Counted from the stretch's first letter, positions 36,001 through 46,500 are shown. The stretch is DNA of 64,000 nt from Ophiura sarsii (GCA_035610835.1 CM069446.1:53100934-53164933), one strand, 5' to 3'. Program-made: numbers and translations. The notes: generated by a model from the letters alone, not told the origin.

Positions 36001-39000
36001 GATAGTATAGGTACATATCTAACCAAAAGAATTCAAGACGTCACTGCTTGATGGCAGGCAGTGATTGTTCATACTGTATATTATTAGAAGCACATTATTT
36101 GTTTTTATGAAGTAATAAACACGATGTTTAAAGCCGTTATACAGGTTTTCTTGACCTCGTGTTTCCCGACTTACAAATTAGAATAACCAATCTAATACAA
36201 AATCTAAAAGAGATTTAAAGTTAATCCATAACTGATTAGTTTTTAATCCAATTTGATTATAACGGATTTTTTTTTATATAGTGCTGTCAAAGTGTGAGGT
36301 AATCTAAAAGAGATTTAAAGTTAATCCATAACTGATTAGTTTTTAATCCAATTTGATTATAATTGATGTAATCTTTTTAAAGATTAAAAAAAAGTAATCC
36401 AAGAAAAGATTACTTTTTAATCCTAATAGATTTGTCCTTCAGGACAATCCGAAATAGATTAAAAAGTTAATCTTTTAGATTTAAATTTTAATCTAACAAC
36501 AGGCATCAACATTTGTTAAATCATGATGATATCATCATGATTTAACAAATGTTGATGCCTGTTGTTATCAAAGTGATATGGGAGTTGGGGTTTGAACTAG
36601 GTTTAATGCTTTTCATTCCTTCCATAAATTTAAGACAAGTAGTGATGATATAGGCCTACATATAATTTGTAGGGGTGTACATACATTTAGCCTATCTACC
36701 ATTTCTGACCTTGACATTGATACAAATCAATGAAACGTCTTCTCTTACCAATAGTACGGTATACAAATAAGACAGGGAACTGAGATAGCAATCTGCATTG
36801 TTCTCCAATCGGGAATAGCGTACGCAATGGCTGCTATACTGGTTACCCCTACGCCCCAAAAGATCGTATTCACTGCTCCCATCATGGTGCGTTTTTCCGC
36901 TGAGAAGAGTTCCATAACTATCACAAATTGTGTCAATTCCACGCCCTATGTGTATATGAATAACAAATTAAGACGCATACATTTTAGTTTGCTACAGTGA
37001 AATGGTTCGACGCACGATGAGATGATCACATGCCTTAGTTTGGTCATGCGTAAATGGTATTATAACTCCATCCACGCATGTTCAAAAAACGAAACACTAG
37101 TCTTCCCCAGGCCACGGGGCTAATATTTTTACCATATAAGAAACCAGACTTTTCAGAAACCTTTCCGAACTTTGAAAGTCTTATATCTCATGAATTACTG
37201 AACCCAAACTAGGCATGTTTGTACTCATTTTAATGCATTTCTCACGGCAATTCCAAATATGGTTATGAAATTATATATTGTTCATATTTTTAACACATTT
37301 TGTGAAATTTTGAAACTGTCGTCTGCAGACACGTCTGCCGCGTAGAAAGTGTTAAAACAAGAGATACGGTCGGTATCCGTAAGATGTTCAATCAGTCAAT
37401 AAAATGTAATGGACATATAGAATGATAGATACGATAAACAATGGCCTCTCACATGAATGCAGATGAATGCAGGCCTGCATGAAATATCTCGTTTAAAAAA
37501 ATTGAAATAGCAGAATGCATTACAATAATTTTATGACAACATTCTAATGATTTATCATAGCGTACAAAAACATTTCAAATATGGGACTTGAGTTTAACGT
37601 GTTTAATACCCGGAACCGAGGAAGGAACCGAGTAGAAAAATAGAATCCATTTTTATGATTTGTTTTGATAACCTAGGATTATAGTCAATTCCACCATATG
37701 GCACGCCATTATTGATCGTAGACAAAATATGAATTGAAATGAGGTGTAATGGAGTCGAATAAGAGGAATTAACCATCTTGAATATTTAAATCATCTTAAT
37801 TAATGAAGCAAAATATTACCTGCTCAAAGAACCCTATACAGAACCATATGAAGACGAATAAAGGATACGTGTGCACAAATGCTAACGAAATGCCGAAAAT
37901 CGCCTCAAACAACAAAGCTCCTAGAAACACTTTCTTTCGTCCAATCAAATCTGACATTTGACCTGTGAAAATGGCGCCAAATAATACACCGACGAAGAAA
38001 ATGGACTGTGCGGTTTCCGCAAGTAGTCCTTGATCGCATACAAGATCCAACTACGGTATGGGCATAAACATAAGATAATATAAGTCAAGATTGATATTTT
38101 CATATAAGGATAAATATGTACGTACATTGTTAAAGGGACACTGAGAGATACGTATTGGCGTGCGCCTTAAATTTTCCTTAAAACTACCATCTGAAATCGT
38201 TTACCGTAATTCGCCGTCTATCGTGTTAAATGTCATGATTTGGTCATTTCGATGTAGAGTCACATCAACATTATCAGAGCCACTCGCCACATGAATTGCT
38301 TCAAACGAATTTCTATCTAGGGCCATCATTCAACCCGTTTTCCATCAATTATTATACTTCAGGGTTCCTACGTACTTTATCTATTGAAACAACCATTAGT
38401 TCCACATTTTATTTTTCTCGGCAAGCTCTCAGTAACCCCCTATTAAAATTGGCAATAAAGAGCTTGTTATGAACATAAAGTTAGAAATACTTTACAATTA
38501 TGTTACAAATTTGATATAGAAAACGGGAAGAAAACACATGTTGATATACCGTATAATGTAACCTTCTTGTTTGGGTTATTGTTGGCGCCGCTAATTATGT
38601 CTGACTAAATTAATAGTTGACTTTGTCGTATTGTATTTGAGATGACAAGCGAGGGCATTTCATAACCTCTCAAACTATCGACGCCTTTGGCGGATGAACA
38701 CGTTATGGATCTGAAGCGGCACTCTATAAAATAATGCACGTATAATGCACTGCCTTGCACCCACCTCCATAACAATAGTAGTTTCATCATGTAACGGTTG
38801 ATAATCCCATCCGTTGGTACACTTCACCGTCTTATTACTCGTTTCAGCTTGTGTATAGTTAGACACCTCGTCGTACATTTGGCACTCAGAATAAGCCTGT
38901 TTCCCATTGTTGTCTATTAAAGATGGGACACTTTGGTTTAAGGTATACCCAGGAGCTGCCTGCAAAAAAACCCGGATAAAAGAGAATAGTTTCTTTGTAT

Positions 39001-40992
39001 TTAAATCGGTTTAATTAATGCAATGTAGGCCTATAGTATTACTCACTGGTTGGGACGCTCAATAGCTACGTGGAAGTCTCGCAACCTTGAAGGTGTGTGA
39101 CCCGATACAGTCCATTTTGCACAACCAAAATTAAGATTTTGGTATATATCAAAAGAAGGCACATATTTCTCACTCACTTACCCTTGCAAGATTTAAGATC
39201 TTTGCCATCTTATCGTTTATTCAAGCTCCTCGAATATATTTTAGCACTGTCTAATTTATGGTGCGATTGGTGGCCATGCCGTGGTCGGTATTCTACACAA
39301 ACATGTTTCTGATCAAAAAATAAAGGAAGATCTCCCTCACATATACGTTTCACTCCTCAGGTATAGGATCGCCTTCAGCCTGGAAATCGGAAAAAGTGTA
39401 CTTCAGGTCCCAGATACTGGTACGTTCAATACTGGAACATAAAAGTAGCCAGTATCGGTCGATACTGGTACGATTTCACTGTTCCACGATACCAGTTATG
39501 TCCTATAGTATTGAACGATACTGGTACATAATTATGTTCCAGTATCGCCCGATACCGGAACATTTTTGTATGTGCCGGTATCGGTCAATACTGGAACACT
39601 GACTTTTGTACCAGTATCGAACGATAGTGGATGTTCCAGTCTAGTACAGTCCAGAATCTGGGACCTAAAGTACTCTTTTTATTGGAAATCTGCTAACATG
39701 GCAACCTGCCACTTATAAACGCTTTAAATGAGAGGATATGGATGCTTTAGTGATTGCAAAAGACAATGACATACATAGGGAAGGAAGATGGGTACATCGG
39801 GAGAATGAACTCTACAGAGAGAATGGAGAAGCAGACATTTATCTAAGACCTAATTAGTCATAAAGGTGATACAAATCAAAGTAAAGACCAGACACAATAA
39901 GAAATACAGGAAAAAGTGTTTAGAGTCGATGATTCTGGACTGTACTAGTATCGTGCAAAAACTGGAACACCAATTTTCGTACGGTACTGGTATAAAGTCA
40001 GTGTTCCAGTATCGGACGATACTGAAATATAATAAACAATGTTCCAGTATCGGGCGATATTGGAACATTGGAACACAATTGTTTATGGCTATGTGTTTTG
40101 AACTCGACACCCTTCCCGTTGCATGTCCATATTTTTACATTTTACTTTCGAAATATAATCAATCATACCTCAGCCAAACAGGTATAGAAATACCTTGATT
40201 TATTCACACAATGTAGCTAGATAAATAGGCTTTCAAATGACACCTAAACCATAGCTCTACCACATTTAGTTGTTGAGTTAATACTAATAGAGAGAGAGAG
40301 AGATAGATGATTCGTCACCAAAAATGCAACGCCACAACCTTTTTGGGTGGTGAGTTCAAAACACATGGCCTATGTATCGTTCAATACTTGGACAAATCAC
40401 TACTGGTAGTATGTGTACCATTTTCGCCCGATACTGGAACATAAAAATGTTCCAGTATCGCTCGGTACTGGAACACAATTTGGAACAGTAAAATGGTACC
40501 AGTATCGAGCGATACCGCCAACTTTTATGTTCCAGTATCGAACGATACTGGTATACCAGTATTTTGGACATAAAGTATACTTTTTCCCGAAATACATTTT
40601 GAATGGCAACTCAAAACACTTGTATTCATCTTATTTTGAAAGTTACACGTCGATTGGAGACAACATTTCATGGTACAGAAAGAGAAGGCAGCATTAGACT
40701 TGCCAAAATGATTATGATAAACATGGATGACTAAATACATGTGCGAGGTCTGCAACATTGGCAAGGGAGTATGACGGACCAATATATAAATATGGACGAT
40801 TCATACGAACGCATCTTTACCGTTTTTGATTGCACTTACCTTGCAATGAAACGGGGGCTGGTCCGCTACAAATATGATACTCATCATTTGCCAAGCAGGC
40901 AAAAATGTTCCCGGTATGGTAAGCAGTAGCCATGCCATTAGCTGGTACCTGCCAAAATCACCTAGATATCGGTAAATATTATCAACGTCCAT
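21002..40992 (-). CDS. SLC22-family organic ion/carnitine-type transporter, complete
   Basis: This is a major-facilitator transporter of the SLC22 family (12 helices, plasma membrane, organic cations, anions or carnitine; substrate not predictable). Exons in coding order are 40992-40840, 38959-38765, 38050-37820, 36945-36749, 34885-34725, 31211-31115, 30477-30343, 29874-29789, 28950-28830, 27502-27430 and 21253-21002. They total 1701 bp (566 codons plus TGA), with all GT-AG borders and phases consistent. Exon 2 holds the large extracellular loop with Cys and sites NQS, NYT and NKT. Exon 3 holds the family signature [11 protein letters not shown]. Exon 5 has [11 protein letters not shown], where PESPRWL is usual. 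Exon 8 has WWGRRP and exon 11 [17 protein letters not shown]. The ATG at 40992 opens [17 protein letters not shown], a typical SLC22 N-terminus. Introns hold numerous MITEs, and the last intron holds a full LTR retrotransposon. The gene converges tail-to-tail with TFB1M about 600 bp away. Confidence 0.93.
21899..22077 (-). repeat. 3' LTR (element orientation)
   Basis: 179 bp, identical by eye to 26842-27020, bounded by TG and CA. Confidence 0.93.
22583..26731 (-). CDS. Gag-Pol polyprotein of Ty3/gypsy element (single ORF)
   Basis: This 1382-residue fused Gag-Pol drives retrotransposition. In order it shows a Gag region (about 1-230), a Cys-rich nucleic-acid-binding segment (CYHCGG...[14 protein letters not shown], about 268-303), an aspartic protease, reverse transcriptase, RNase H and integrase. 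The protease active site reads [11 protein letters not shown] (D368), where D-S/T-G is usual. Reverse transcriptase has KLDLNAGYH (D583) and SDDILVYG (D645-D646), the SDD replacing the usual YxDD tyrosine context. RNase H has [10 protein letters not shown] (D792) and ITDHKP (D859). Integrase has an HHCC finger (H1021...C1054-C1057) and a D-D-35-E core at D1086, D1140 and E1176. There is no chromodomain and no env. The architecture is like that of K02A2.6-type gypsy elements common in marine invertebrates. Pol follows Gag without a frameshift. The ORF has no stop, so it may be active; the DSC protease triad is the one doubtful point. Confidence 0.93.
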   Translation of the reverse strand: MPEINGQQNLAPSPSQGLYIPPFPEFVIDDITTAGPRWDKYIKNLERLFLASGITDGQRKRALLLYYCGEQVIDTFETFTETGDDYATAKTKLNDHFSPKRNNEYYRCLFGEAKQNDGESIIDFHIRLQQMAVDCEFHAASKDSNIKTQILRGCRSSGLRRKALRDGLTLAQLIETARAAELADKQAAEMEKATSTTNRARVNYAGSSNRPNNNNTNRFGRAGRPQQQRNGNQGSSRSSASAGASSQPTGAHAGDTNSNQKSGAGRLCYHCGGPWPHPPAQVCPAFGKRCKNCDRMNHFARCCRQTRSGHGQVNQLQHSDTDDDQNTDTLNPDGYSSDENYVFGISGKTQLPSVEVMINDNNVTAYIDSCASVNMISQEIVDKWIDKPELKPPKCPVYPYGSKVPLSVTGIFNATFMYGNCMVQGDVYVSKHGDTLLSFETGQALGLIQITYGVGVLDDLVGKYRDRFEGIGKLSGVEAKLHINEDIMPVAQPHRRIPFHLRKKVEAEVEKLQKLDIIEPVKDEATPWISPIHVVSKKDPGQIRMCVDMRMANQAISRERHLTPTLDDIIISLNGATVFSKLDLNAGYHQVLLAPESRYITVFSTHVGLFRFKRLSFGINSAAEVFQNCIQSALGGLDGVLNMSDDILVYGRNQKEHDQRLEKCLQRITDKNLTLNPDKCEFNKPTIEFYGHVFSAAGISPDPKKVEALKSAESPKSFEELSSFLGLATYCARFIRGLATLTNPLRDLLKDKSSWMWTDVHETAMQKIRDGISNACSMAYFDMNKATELLVDASPVGVGAMMVQYDNDGNGSVIALASRALSPVEQRYSQTEREGLGVYWAIVHFHLYVYGSSFRVITDHKPLVPLFNRPNSKPPLRIERWILKLQEYEFELEYQKGKLNPSDYMSRHPIPTTQLTEHEENVAEEFVNLVTQYAVPKTLTVAEIREATEKDQILQKCMTAIETNDWNTFRMQMTEENKPEMESLYKLREELSVNINEGVMLRDHRIVIPKLLQQEVVRIAHEGHQGVVKTKQLLREKVWFTGIDKLVEHAVRNCLACQVTVPERQSTEPLQMSKLPDAAWQEVSVDFKSLPTGEYLLVVIDDYSRFPVVDIVYSTSAKAVIPKLDTIFSTHGIPRVVKSDNGPPFNGDEFAQFAKYLGFHHRRVTPLWPQANGEVERMMRNLKKIYNAAKAEKKSWRQEMNAFLRNYRATPHATTKRAPASLLYGRDMVTRLPEICRAEENQDLRQRDKEQKNKIKTYADKRRNSRPKRINVGDKVLVKNNSQFAATPYDMFPYHVITVKGTLVTAQRGDKKVTRNISFFKLYEGVDDPDETDDSDSDGEMDQLAYQPDDPVVLNPPNPPVRRNPQRNRQLPGRFQDYVVND
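26842..27020 (-). repeat. 5' LTR (element orientation)
   Basis: 179 bp. Followed on its right by the target duplication ACCAT; the primer-binding-site candidate is on its left. Confidence 0.93.
27181..27348. mobile_element. hAT-like MITE with perfect 8-bp target duplication
   Basis: The ends are CAGGGCTCAAATTAC and GTAATTTGAGACCTG. GTCTTATG is exact on both sides (27173-27180 and 27349-27356). It is 82 bp from SLC22 exon 10, in the same intron as the retrotransposon. Confidence 0.75.
28083..28433. mobile_element. Palindrome-array element (CAGTATCG family)
   Basis: The ends match GAAAAAGTGTATTTTAGGTC and its complement. About nine CCAGTATCG-NN-CGATACTGG palindromes recur at roughly 30-bp spacing. 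No coding capacity. It lies in SLC22 intron 9. Confidence 0.65.
28497..28772. mobile_element. TA-flanked MITE (CAGGATGTCCC ends)
   Basis: Inverted ends CAGGATGTCCCAATAAAAA and TTTTTATTGGGACACCCTG with TA on both sides; the interior is partly self-complementary. Tc1/mariner-like. Confidence 0.65.
30066..30252. mobile_element. MITE, family R5 copy
   Basis: The ends are CACTTTCCACGCGGC and GCCGCGTGGAAAGTG near TTAA. In SLC22 intron 7. Confidence 0.55.
30780..31003. mobile_element. G-rich hAT-like element remnant
   Basis: Diverged relative of 11042-11244, with CACTAGGATCTTC at the left and CTCTAGTTACATCACTG at the right, and four G runs of 13 or more. The runs may have changed length through polymerase slippage or misassembly. 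Confidence 0.5.
31308..32717. mobile_element. R3 MITE split by a nested mariner-like element
   Basis: The R3 unit has TTAA at 31304-31307 and 32718-32721. Its sequence runs from 31308 to 31585 and resumes at 32633, interrupted by the element at 31586-32632. This dates the mariner insertion after the R3 insertion. Confidence 0.6.
31586..32632. mobile_element. Mariner-like non-autonomous element, nested
   Basis: The terminal repeats CGAGGGTCATTCAATAAG and CTTATTGAATGACCCTCG are typical of mariner elements, with TA on both sides (31584-31585 and 32633-32634). The 1047-bp interior has no transposase ORF. A half copy of the same family lies at 55556-55760. Confidence 0.75.
33254..34135. mobile_element. 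TA-flanked element with 200-bp terminal repeats
   Basis: The ends are CAGGGTGTCCCAAAAAA and complement, flanked by TA. Terminal inverted repeats extend about 200 bp each with few mismatches. The ~470-bp centre encodes nothing recognisable. Tc1/mariner-like. Confidence 0.7.
34464..34684. mobile_element. MITE, family R5 copy
   Basis: TTAA on both sides; right end GCCGTGTGGAAATTG. It lies 40 bp downstream (minus strand) of SLC22 exon 5. Confidence 0.5.
35137..35158. repeat. Interstitial telomere-type repeat
   Basis: Three CCCTAA units are followed by two CCATAA-like variants in SLC22 intron 4. Confidence 0.6.
36199..36362. repeat. 62-bp direct repeat pair
   Basis: A 62-bp AT-rich block starting AATCTAAAAGAGATTTAAAG occurs at about 36200-36262 and again at about 36300-36362. 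The copies read identical by eye. Confidence 0.65.
36494..36567. repeat. 74-bp perfect palindrome
   Basis: The two halves are exact reverse complements around GAT|ATC at 36530/36531 (TAACAACAGGCATCAAC... outward). In SLC22 intron 4, just beyond the direct repeats. Confidence 0.8.
37107..37351. mobile_element. MITE, family R5 copy (inverted)
   Basis: The right end is GCCGCGTAGAAAGTG before TTAA; the left end is degraded. Interior matches 17022-17259. Confidence 0.5.
38134..38442. mobile_element. TTAA-flanked MITE, family R4
   Basis: Starts AGGGACACTGAGAGATACG and ends CTCTCAGTAACCCCCTA, with TTAA at 38130-38133 and 38443-38446. A truncated inverted relative lies at 56331-56533. Confidence 0.6.
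39389..39682. mobile_element. Palindrome-array element with 8-bp target duplication
   Basis: A 294-bp member of the CAGTATCG family. The ends are GGAAAAAGTGTACTTCAGG and complement. TGGAAATC is duplicated exactly on both sides (39381-39388 and 39683-39690), pointing to hAT-type transposition. Confidence 0.75.
39909..40588. mobile_element. Palindrome-array element split by a nested MITE
   Basis: Both outer ends of the CAGTATCG family are present with an exact 8-bp duplication GAAATACA (39901-39908 and 40589-40596). The two halves are separated by the insertion at 40087-40370, proving they are one element. Confidence 0.7.
40087..40370. mobile_element. Nested MITE with 3-bp TAT duplication
   Basis: The terminal repeats are GGCTATGTGTTTTGAACTC and GAGTTCAAAACACATGGCC, with TAT on both sides. 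A 3-bp T-rich duplication and GGC ends suggest PIF/Harbinger. It interrupts the palindrome-array element. Confidence 0.6.
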
Positions 40993-41009
40993 TATTGTAG
41001 GCTATATTG

Positions 41010-41990
41010 TGATCTGCTTTTAGTTGTGTCAAAGGCACATATGGAAGAAGTAGTCTTTCCGGTCCCAATAGCTCATTGGGAAACAATCTTTAGTTGTAGG
41101 ACTTTTCAACGGCGCGGTGGTAGACGCAATGATTTGATGCTCAAACTGACGGTTTTTGGTTCTGAAAATGTCAACCGCTAACCCGTACCGCGGGCTTCTG
41201 ACCCGAACTGAAACTGACTCCCCGTGCGGCCTTAAGTTACGCAGCAATCGGAGTTGTCATGTATAACATGTATAATAGCTAAGTATTTGGAAACGAACTT
41301 TCTGAACTATAATTGTGAATGTGCTAAGTGAAATCCATAACATGTGGTTTTGTTTGTCCCGTACGTGATTGTGTGAACTTTATATGGCCTAAATGAAAAT
41401 AGGAAAACATTTATTTATACTTGTTCTAAATATAAGATAATATGAAAGATATCTTTTACATGGTGTTCCATAAATAATGTTCATCGAGCGTGGACACTAA
41501 ATTGTCAGTTTGTGGTTCATATTATACAGTATGATTTTCTGGTATTTGGCAATATTGCAGATAAGGGTCTCGCACTCAAACATTATCATCGGTACCACCG
41601 TTCAACCAGTTCAACAGAAATTAAGGATTCAAGCTCAATTTCATCAAATATAACTTTAAGTGAACAACATTTTCATTACCTGTTTATATTATGTTACATG
41701 TAGTGAAAACCTAATCTGGATTCTGCATGGACATGAAATAACCCACACGTTTTGAGATTATTTTCTTGAAGAATTTTGAAATTCCACAAGAATTTTGTGT
41801 CGTTTAGTCCACGTTTCTTTTTTTTAATTTTTAAATCTGACATGTGACATACATAACTACAGCAAAAGAATTGCACGCCCTTTGTATTTTGGTCCTATTA
41901 TTTTGATTTTTTCCCTCTGGAACACCCTTTTCAATCAATCAATGATAGTATCTTATCACCTCCATACTTTGTCGTGCGTCTGTCCAAAGT
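41010..41990. other. 5' flank of SLC22 gene; nothing identified
   Basis: No gene, RNA or clear repeat was recognised. The SLC22 promoter and any 5' untranslated exon should lie here, but no core element is convincing. Confidence 0.3.
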
Positions 41991-41998
41991 TCTCTTAA

Positions 41999-42232
41999 CA
42001 CTTTACATGCGGCAGGCATCTGTAGACGACATCCCAAAGTTTCCCAAAATGTTTCCAAAATATCAAAAGTATTGCATTTGATTACAATATTCGGAATCAC
42101 CATGTGAAATGCATCAAAATAAGTAGCCTAGTATTGGTTCAGTAATCCTCGAGATAGACTATTAAAGTTTAGGAAAGGTTGATGAAAAATCTGTTTTGTA
42201 TTTTGGTAAAACCAATAGCCGCGTGGAAAATG
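41999..42232. mobile_element. TTAA-flanked MITE, family R5 copy
   Basis: Left end CACTTTACATGCGGC, right end GCCGCGTGGAAAATG, exact TTAA on both sides (41995-41998 and 42233-42236). Confidence 0.6.
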
Positions 42233-42585
42233 TTAATAGTAAAATGATATAGGTCAGCAGCGTCAATATTGAACAGACGAGCGAGGGTTATGCCGCGGTT
42301 ACTCGAAGGTTAATGACTGCGTATCAGTTGTTTTAGATTTAGAGGATACTGTTGAAATGCATATTTCACTCTAGTACAGAGGGGAATTACGAGGTCTCGA
42401 ACTAACCAGTCAATTAATTGTTTGATATAAATAACAAAAAAAGCAACAACAAAAAAAGCACAAAAATTAATTAATTGAGTGAGTGGAAAGGAGTGGCTGG
42501 TAATAAATTACTCGTTTATTTTTCTATATATTAATGTATTAATTTATCAATAAATCAATGTTAAATTGCTTAATTCATGGTTTAA

Positions 42586-42920
42586 GGGGGGTGTGGACTC
42601 TCAGGTACAGCCTCCGTAAAACTGCCGTAACTTCTTCAATATTCATTTAATCTTTATAAACGTATACAGTTTTTTGCAGAAAAGGGTTCAATGAATCCAA
42701 CCATGATAATGAAATTGACCATTTTGGAAAAAATTATAAAAAACATGTTTTTTGACCCATTTTAGGTTCTGCAAAGATAACTCAAAATATATTTTGTTAA
42801 ATTTTGTCAAACTAGTTTTATGATAATCCTGATAACATTCCCCAGGAGCCTTTTTGTTTTTTTAATATCTTATTTTTTATTTTTTGAGTTACAGACCAAA
42901 AGGTGCTAAAAAAGGTTTGT
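42586..42920. mobile_element. TTAA-associated repeat, family R6
   Basis: Begins after TTAA and shares GACTCTCAGGTACAG and CCGTAAAACTGCCGTAAC with 56537-56900. The right end is not clear. A GAATGAAT microsatellite follows at 42947-42980. Confidence 0.5.
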
Positions 42921-43106
42921 ATACGTCTAACTATTATTATCTAAGAGAATGAATAAATGAATGAATGAATGAATGAATGATGAAATAAAAAAAATATACT
43001 AACACATACATAATGTGCGAAATATTCACAACAAGACGAAGCAGGATACTGTATGGTTTATTGTTCAAGCTTTCAGCTTTATTGCCTTCACCAGGAAAGA
43101 TAAGTT

Positions 43107-43522
43107 GGAAAAAGTGTACTTTAGGTCCCAGTTTCTGGACTGTACTAGTATCATCCGATACTGGAACATCCATTAGTATCGTTCGATACTGGTACAAAGT
43201 CAGTGTTCCAGTATTGGCCGATACTGGCACATATAAAATATTCCAGTATTGGGCGATACTGGAACATAATTATATAGGCTACCAGTATCGTTCAATACTG
43301 GGACAAATCTCACTGGTATCACGGGTACCGCCCGATACTGGAACATAAAAACGTCCCAGTATCGCTCGATACGGGAATACATTGGGTGTTCCAGTATCGA
43401 CCGATATACTGGAACAGTAAAATCGTACCAGTATCGACCGATACTGGCAACTTTTATGTTCCAGTATTGAACGATACGGGTATACCAGTTACCAGTATCT
43501 GGGACCTAAAGTACACTATTTC
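43107..43522. mobile_element. Palindrome-array element (CAGTATCG family), longest copy
   Basis: Starts GGAAAAAGTGTACTTTAGG and ends CCTAAAGTACACTATTTC. About ten CAGTATCG/CGATACTGG palindromes. No matching 8-bp flanks were seen, so this copy is older or rearranged. Confidence 0.65.
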
Positions 43523-43559
43523 AAAATTTGATGTGCTGTTAGCGGTCCGCGGTAGGTAT

Positions 43560-46500
43560 AAATATAATACTAGTCTAATACATATACTACCGCCCGGAAC
43601 TGCCTACGCACACCATCTAGAGAACTCATTCCCCAAACAGTCTTGTAATTTTACCCATATCAATGTCAAATCCTATTTATATAGGTGCCTGAATATCTTC
43701 TCATTCATAAATTCATCTTTCCTTGACCTTGTAGCCTACACATTTTTCAAAATAAATATCTTTCCGAGGTCGCTATTTTCTCTATGGGGAAATCCCATGC
43801 AATTCTCGCCTCATTAATATTCATGAGCTCATTATCGCTGTTATAGCGCTATGGGATAGCCTTGCTTGCAAATATCATCTCCGACAAATCATTATTTTTA
43901 CATTATTTTATAAAATGCAACCACGTAATATTATTATGACAGGGATCTGTAATGCTCATTAATACCTAAAACATAGTTCATGTTTTGACAAGGTTACTGG
44001 AATTTCCCAAAAAAAGCTGATATTTCGAGACAAAAAACGTTATTAAAGTTTTGGTTGTAGAATGATACCTGTCGCGTACTGGGAACCAGCAAAATGCTCG
44101 AACTAAAACTGGCAGCAGCAATTACAATTTTGCATACGGGGTATTCTGTCATATTGCAATGTGTGCATAGAAGTATAGAACATGGGTTATAAACACGTTA
44201 AACTGGTAGACATGAAGTGAACACAAAGCACACCATACATTTTGTATACACAATTGAGCTCATCATGGTGAAAATGGCTGGTTAAATTGTAATCTTCCCA
44301 TTTTTGAGTTAGAAAAATGCTCAATAGTGACACCCCCTAGCGAGACGGCTTGTCAGGTCCGTTTAGAGAATTATGAGACTAGCCAAGCCTGACCTACGCT
44401 ATTAGAAAATATTAATCACACAATATAAGTTTAGTTACCGCGTCATTCAACATACATTGTTTTGAATGGACTTGTTCGAATCCTTTGTTAGACTGGAATC
44501 GATCACCCTTTTAGCGCATTCTTCTATGAATGGGAGTTGACCATTACAATGTGAGAGATAGAGATATCGCCCAATTAAAACATATCTGGCAGTAAGTGCG
44601 GGTTTGCATAGTATGGTGGAATAGGCTGTTGGGCTATGTTGCTCCAATAACATAGCACAACTGATGGATAAGATATCGACTGACCTTCGCAAAATTGTAC
44701 ATTACCAATCCCCTGCTACTGAGATTCTCGGCGGCTGTGACTCCGATACAACGTGCAAATCTGATAGAAACAATTCTTAACAAAGACGGGACCGGTTAAA
44801 TGCCGAGAACAACGTGGAGAAAGCCATTGACTTTCGGCAGCTTAAGAATTACCCTGCATTGTCTTGGTTCCCAATTTGAATACGATTTATACATTCAAAA
44901 TAAACAATCGGGTTCCAAGCCGTTGGCAATAAGTATGTTGAAAACACCGTGTATACCGCCCTCTAAAGGCGCCAGTCCAATCCAGTTAAGGTTTGTCCGG
45001 CAAAAACCTAGACAATCCAAGTGGGGCTACACAGAGCGTTGGACACAGTTTCGTCCGAGCTTAGCCTCTCAACAAGCTCTTGCATTGTAGTTTTCAATTC
45101 GCAAGCCAACGGATCACCACACCTATTATTATGACTTTATATCCAATTAAATATATGCAGTACATGCAGTAGTTGTAATGAAATAATATATTCCATGTGA
45201 GGGGAAAATGCAACAAGCACCCACACACACATGAATGAATACACGTTGAACAACTAGCGTAAACAATAACAATATAGCGTAAATAAAGACTTGCATAAGT
45301 CTATAGAGGTTAGCAGACGACAGCTCTATTTCGATAACTTCATATCTCTGTTTCACTGATAGTTTTGATTTTATGCATTGAATCATGTGTGTTAACGTGC
45401 AGCACCTGCTGCGAATGAGGTGGTTTTGGGGCTTGTCGCGCTGGGTAAAAATGAGCGGTTTTTGGCGAGTTTTTGAAGTCTTGTCTTGCAAGTGTGGAAC
45501 GGTAACAGTGTACACTTAGCATGCTTAGAAGACACGGGCCACTACACTTCCCCGACGGCTTCAGGAAGCACACATTTGCCAGAAGACACAGACTAGCTCA
45601 GGATAAAAACTGTCTTCAATAGACTAATGGTCGTACATATGCGTGTTATATTACGTGTGTTCGTGGTGATATTTCATCGCGGGACATCTTGCATTATTGC
45701 ATATAGCCTTGTGTTATGAAGAACTGTAAATTCTTACAACTTACTTTACAGTCGTATGCTTGGTTTGCCATTCTTTGATTGCTCTAACCGTTTTGCCTTG
45801 CAAGAAATGACTTCAAAAAGTCTGAAAAACACCATCAGTACCTCGAGAATAGAAGAGTAGGCCTATTACATAACCCTTAGGTAGAGCCCAAAGTTATTTG
45901 CTTTGTAAAGTTCAAATTCTGCTTTGTAAATTTAACTTGCATCCGGGCTTGTGCCTTCTTCAATTTTCAATTGAACTAAACACATTTGCACCCAGGATAA
46001 GCATTTCTTTTAATTTTGAGTATTTAGACCAAGGCATAACGTGGCATAATATAATAACATCATCAAATTGTTTATCATCACTCACCGCATAGCAGCCTCA
46101 GCGTTTATCCCATACTACAAAATATATAATTTATAGGGGCTTTTCTTTTGTTCAGATCCGGTGAGTTAACTATGAACGCTGCAGAAAGGTGTATGTTACA
46201 AAAAAAACCAGCCATATATTTATGATATGGTTGGATGAGGAATTGAACCCTGGATTCCTGCGTGGAAGCGCTAGAGCGTGGTCACTACGCTACACTAGAC
46301 TAACTGTTTTGGCATAGTCGTTGATAAAGATATATTTAGTATGGAGTGATTCAAGCATCACATTTCGTACGCGTTGATGATCCCCATACTTATTTCAAAA
46401 TTAAAACAATGAATCGATTAGCATTTTAAACAATGAAAAATAAAATTGTTCATTAGGACTCCGTGTACAATTACGTGACTTCGTTTTCGCGCTTATTTCA

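Noticed and set aside
42945..42985. GAATGAAT array as a CRISPR-like repeat
   Set aside because: It is a simple tetranucleotide microsatellite without spacers.
44447..45573. Short minus-strand and plus-strand frames inside the 3.8-kb inverted-repeat unit as transposase exons
   Set aside because: No DDE, zinc-finger or dimerisation motif was seen, and lengths are as expected by chance.
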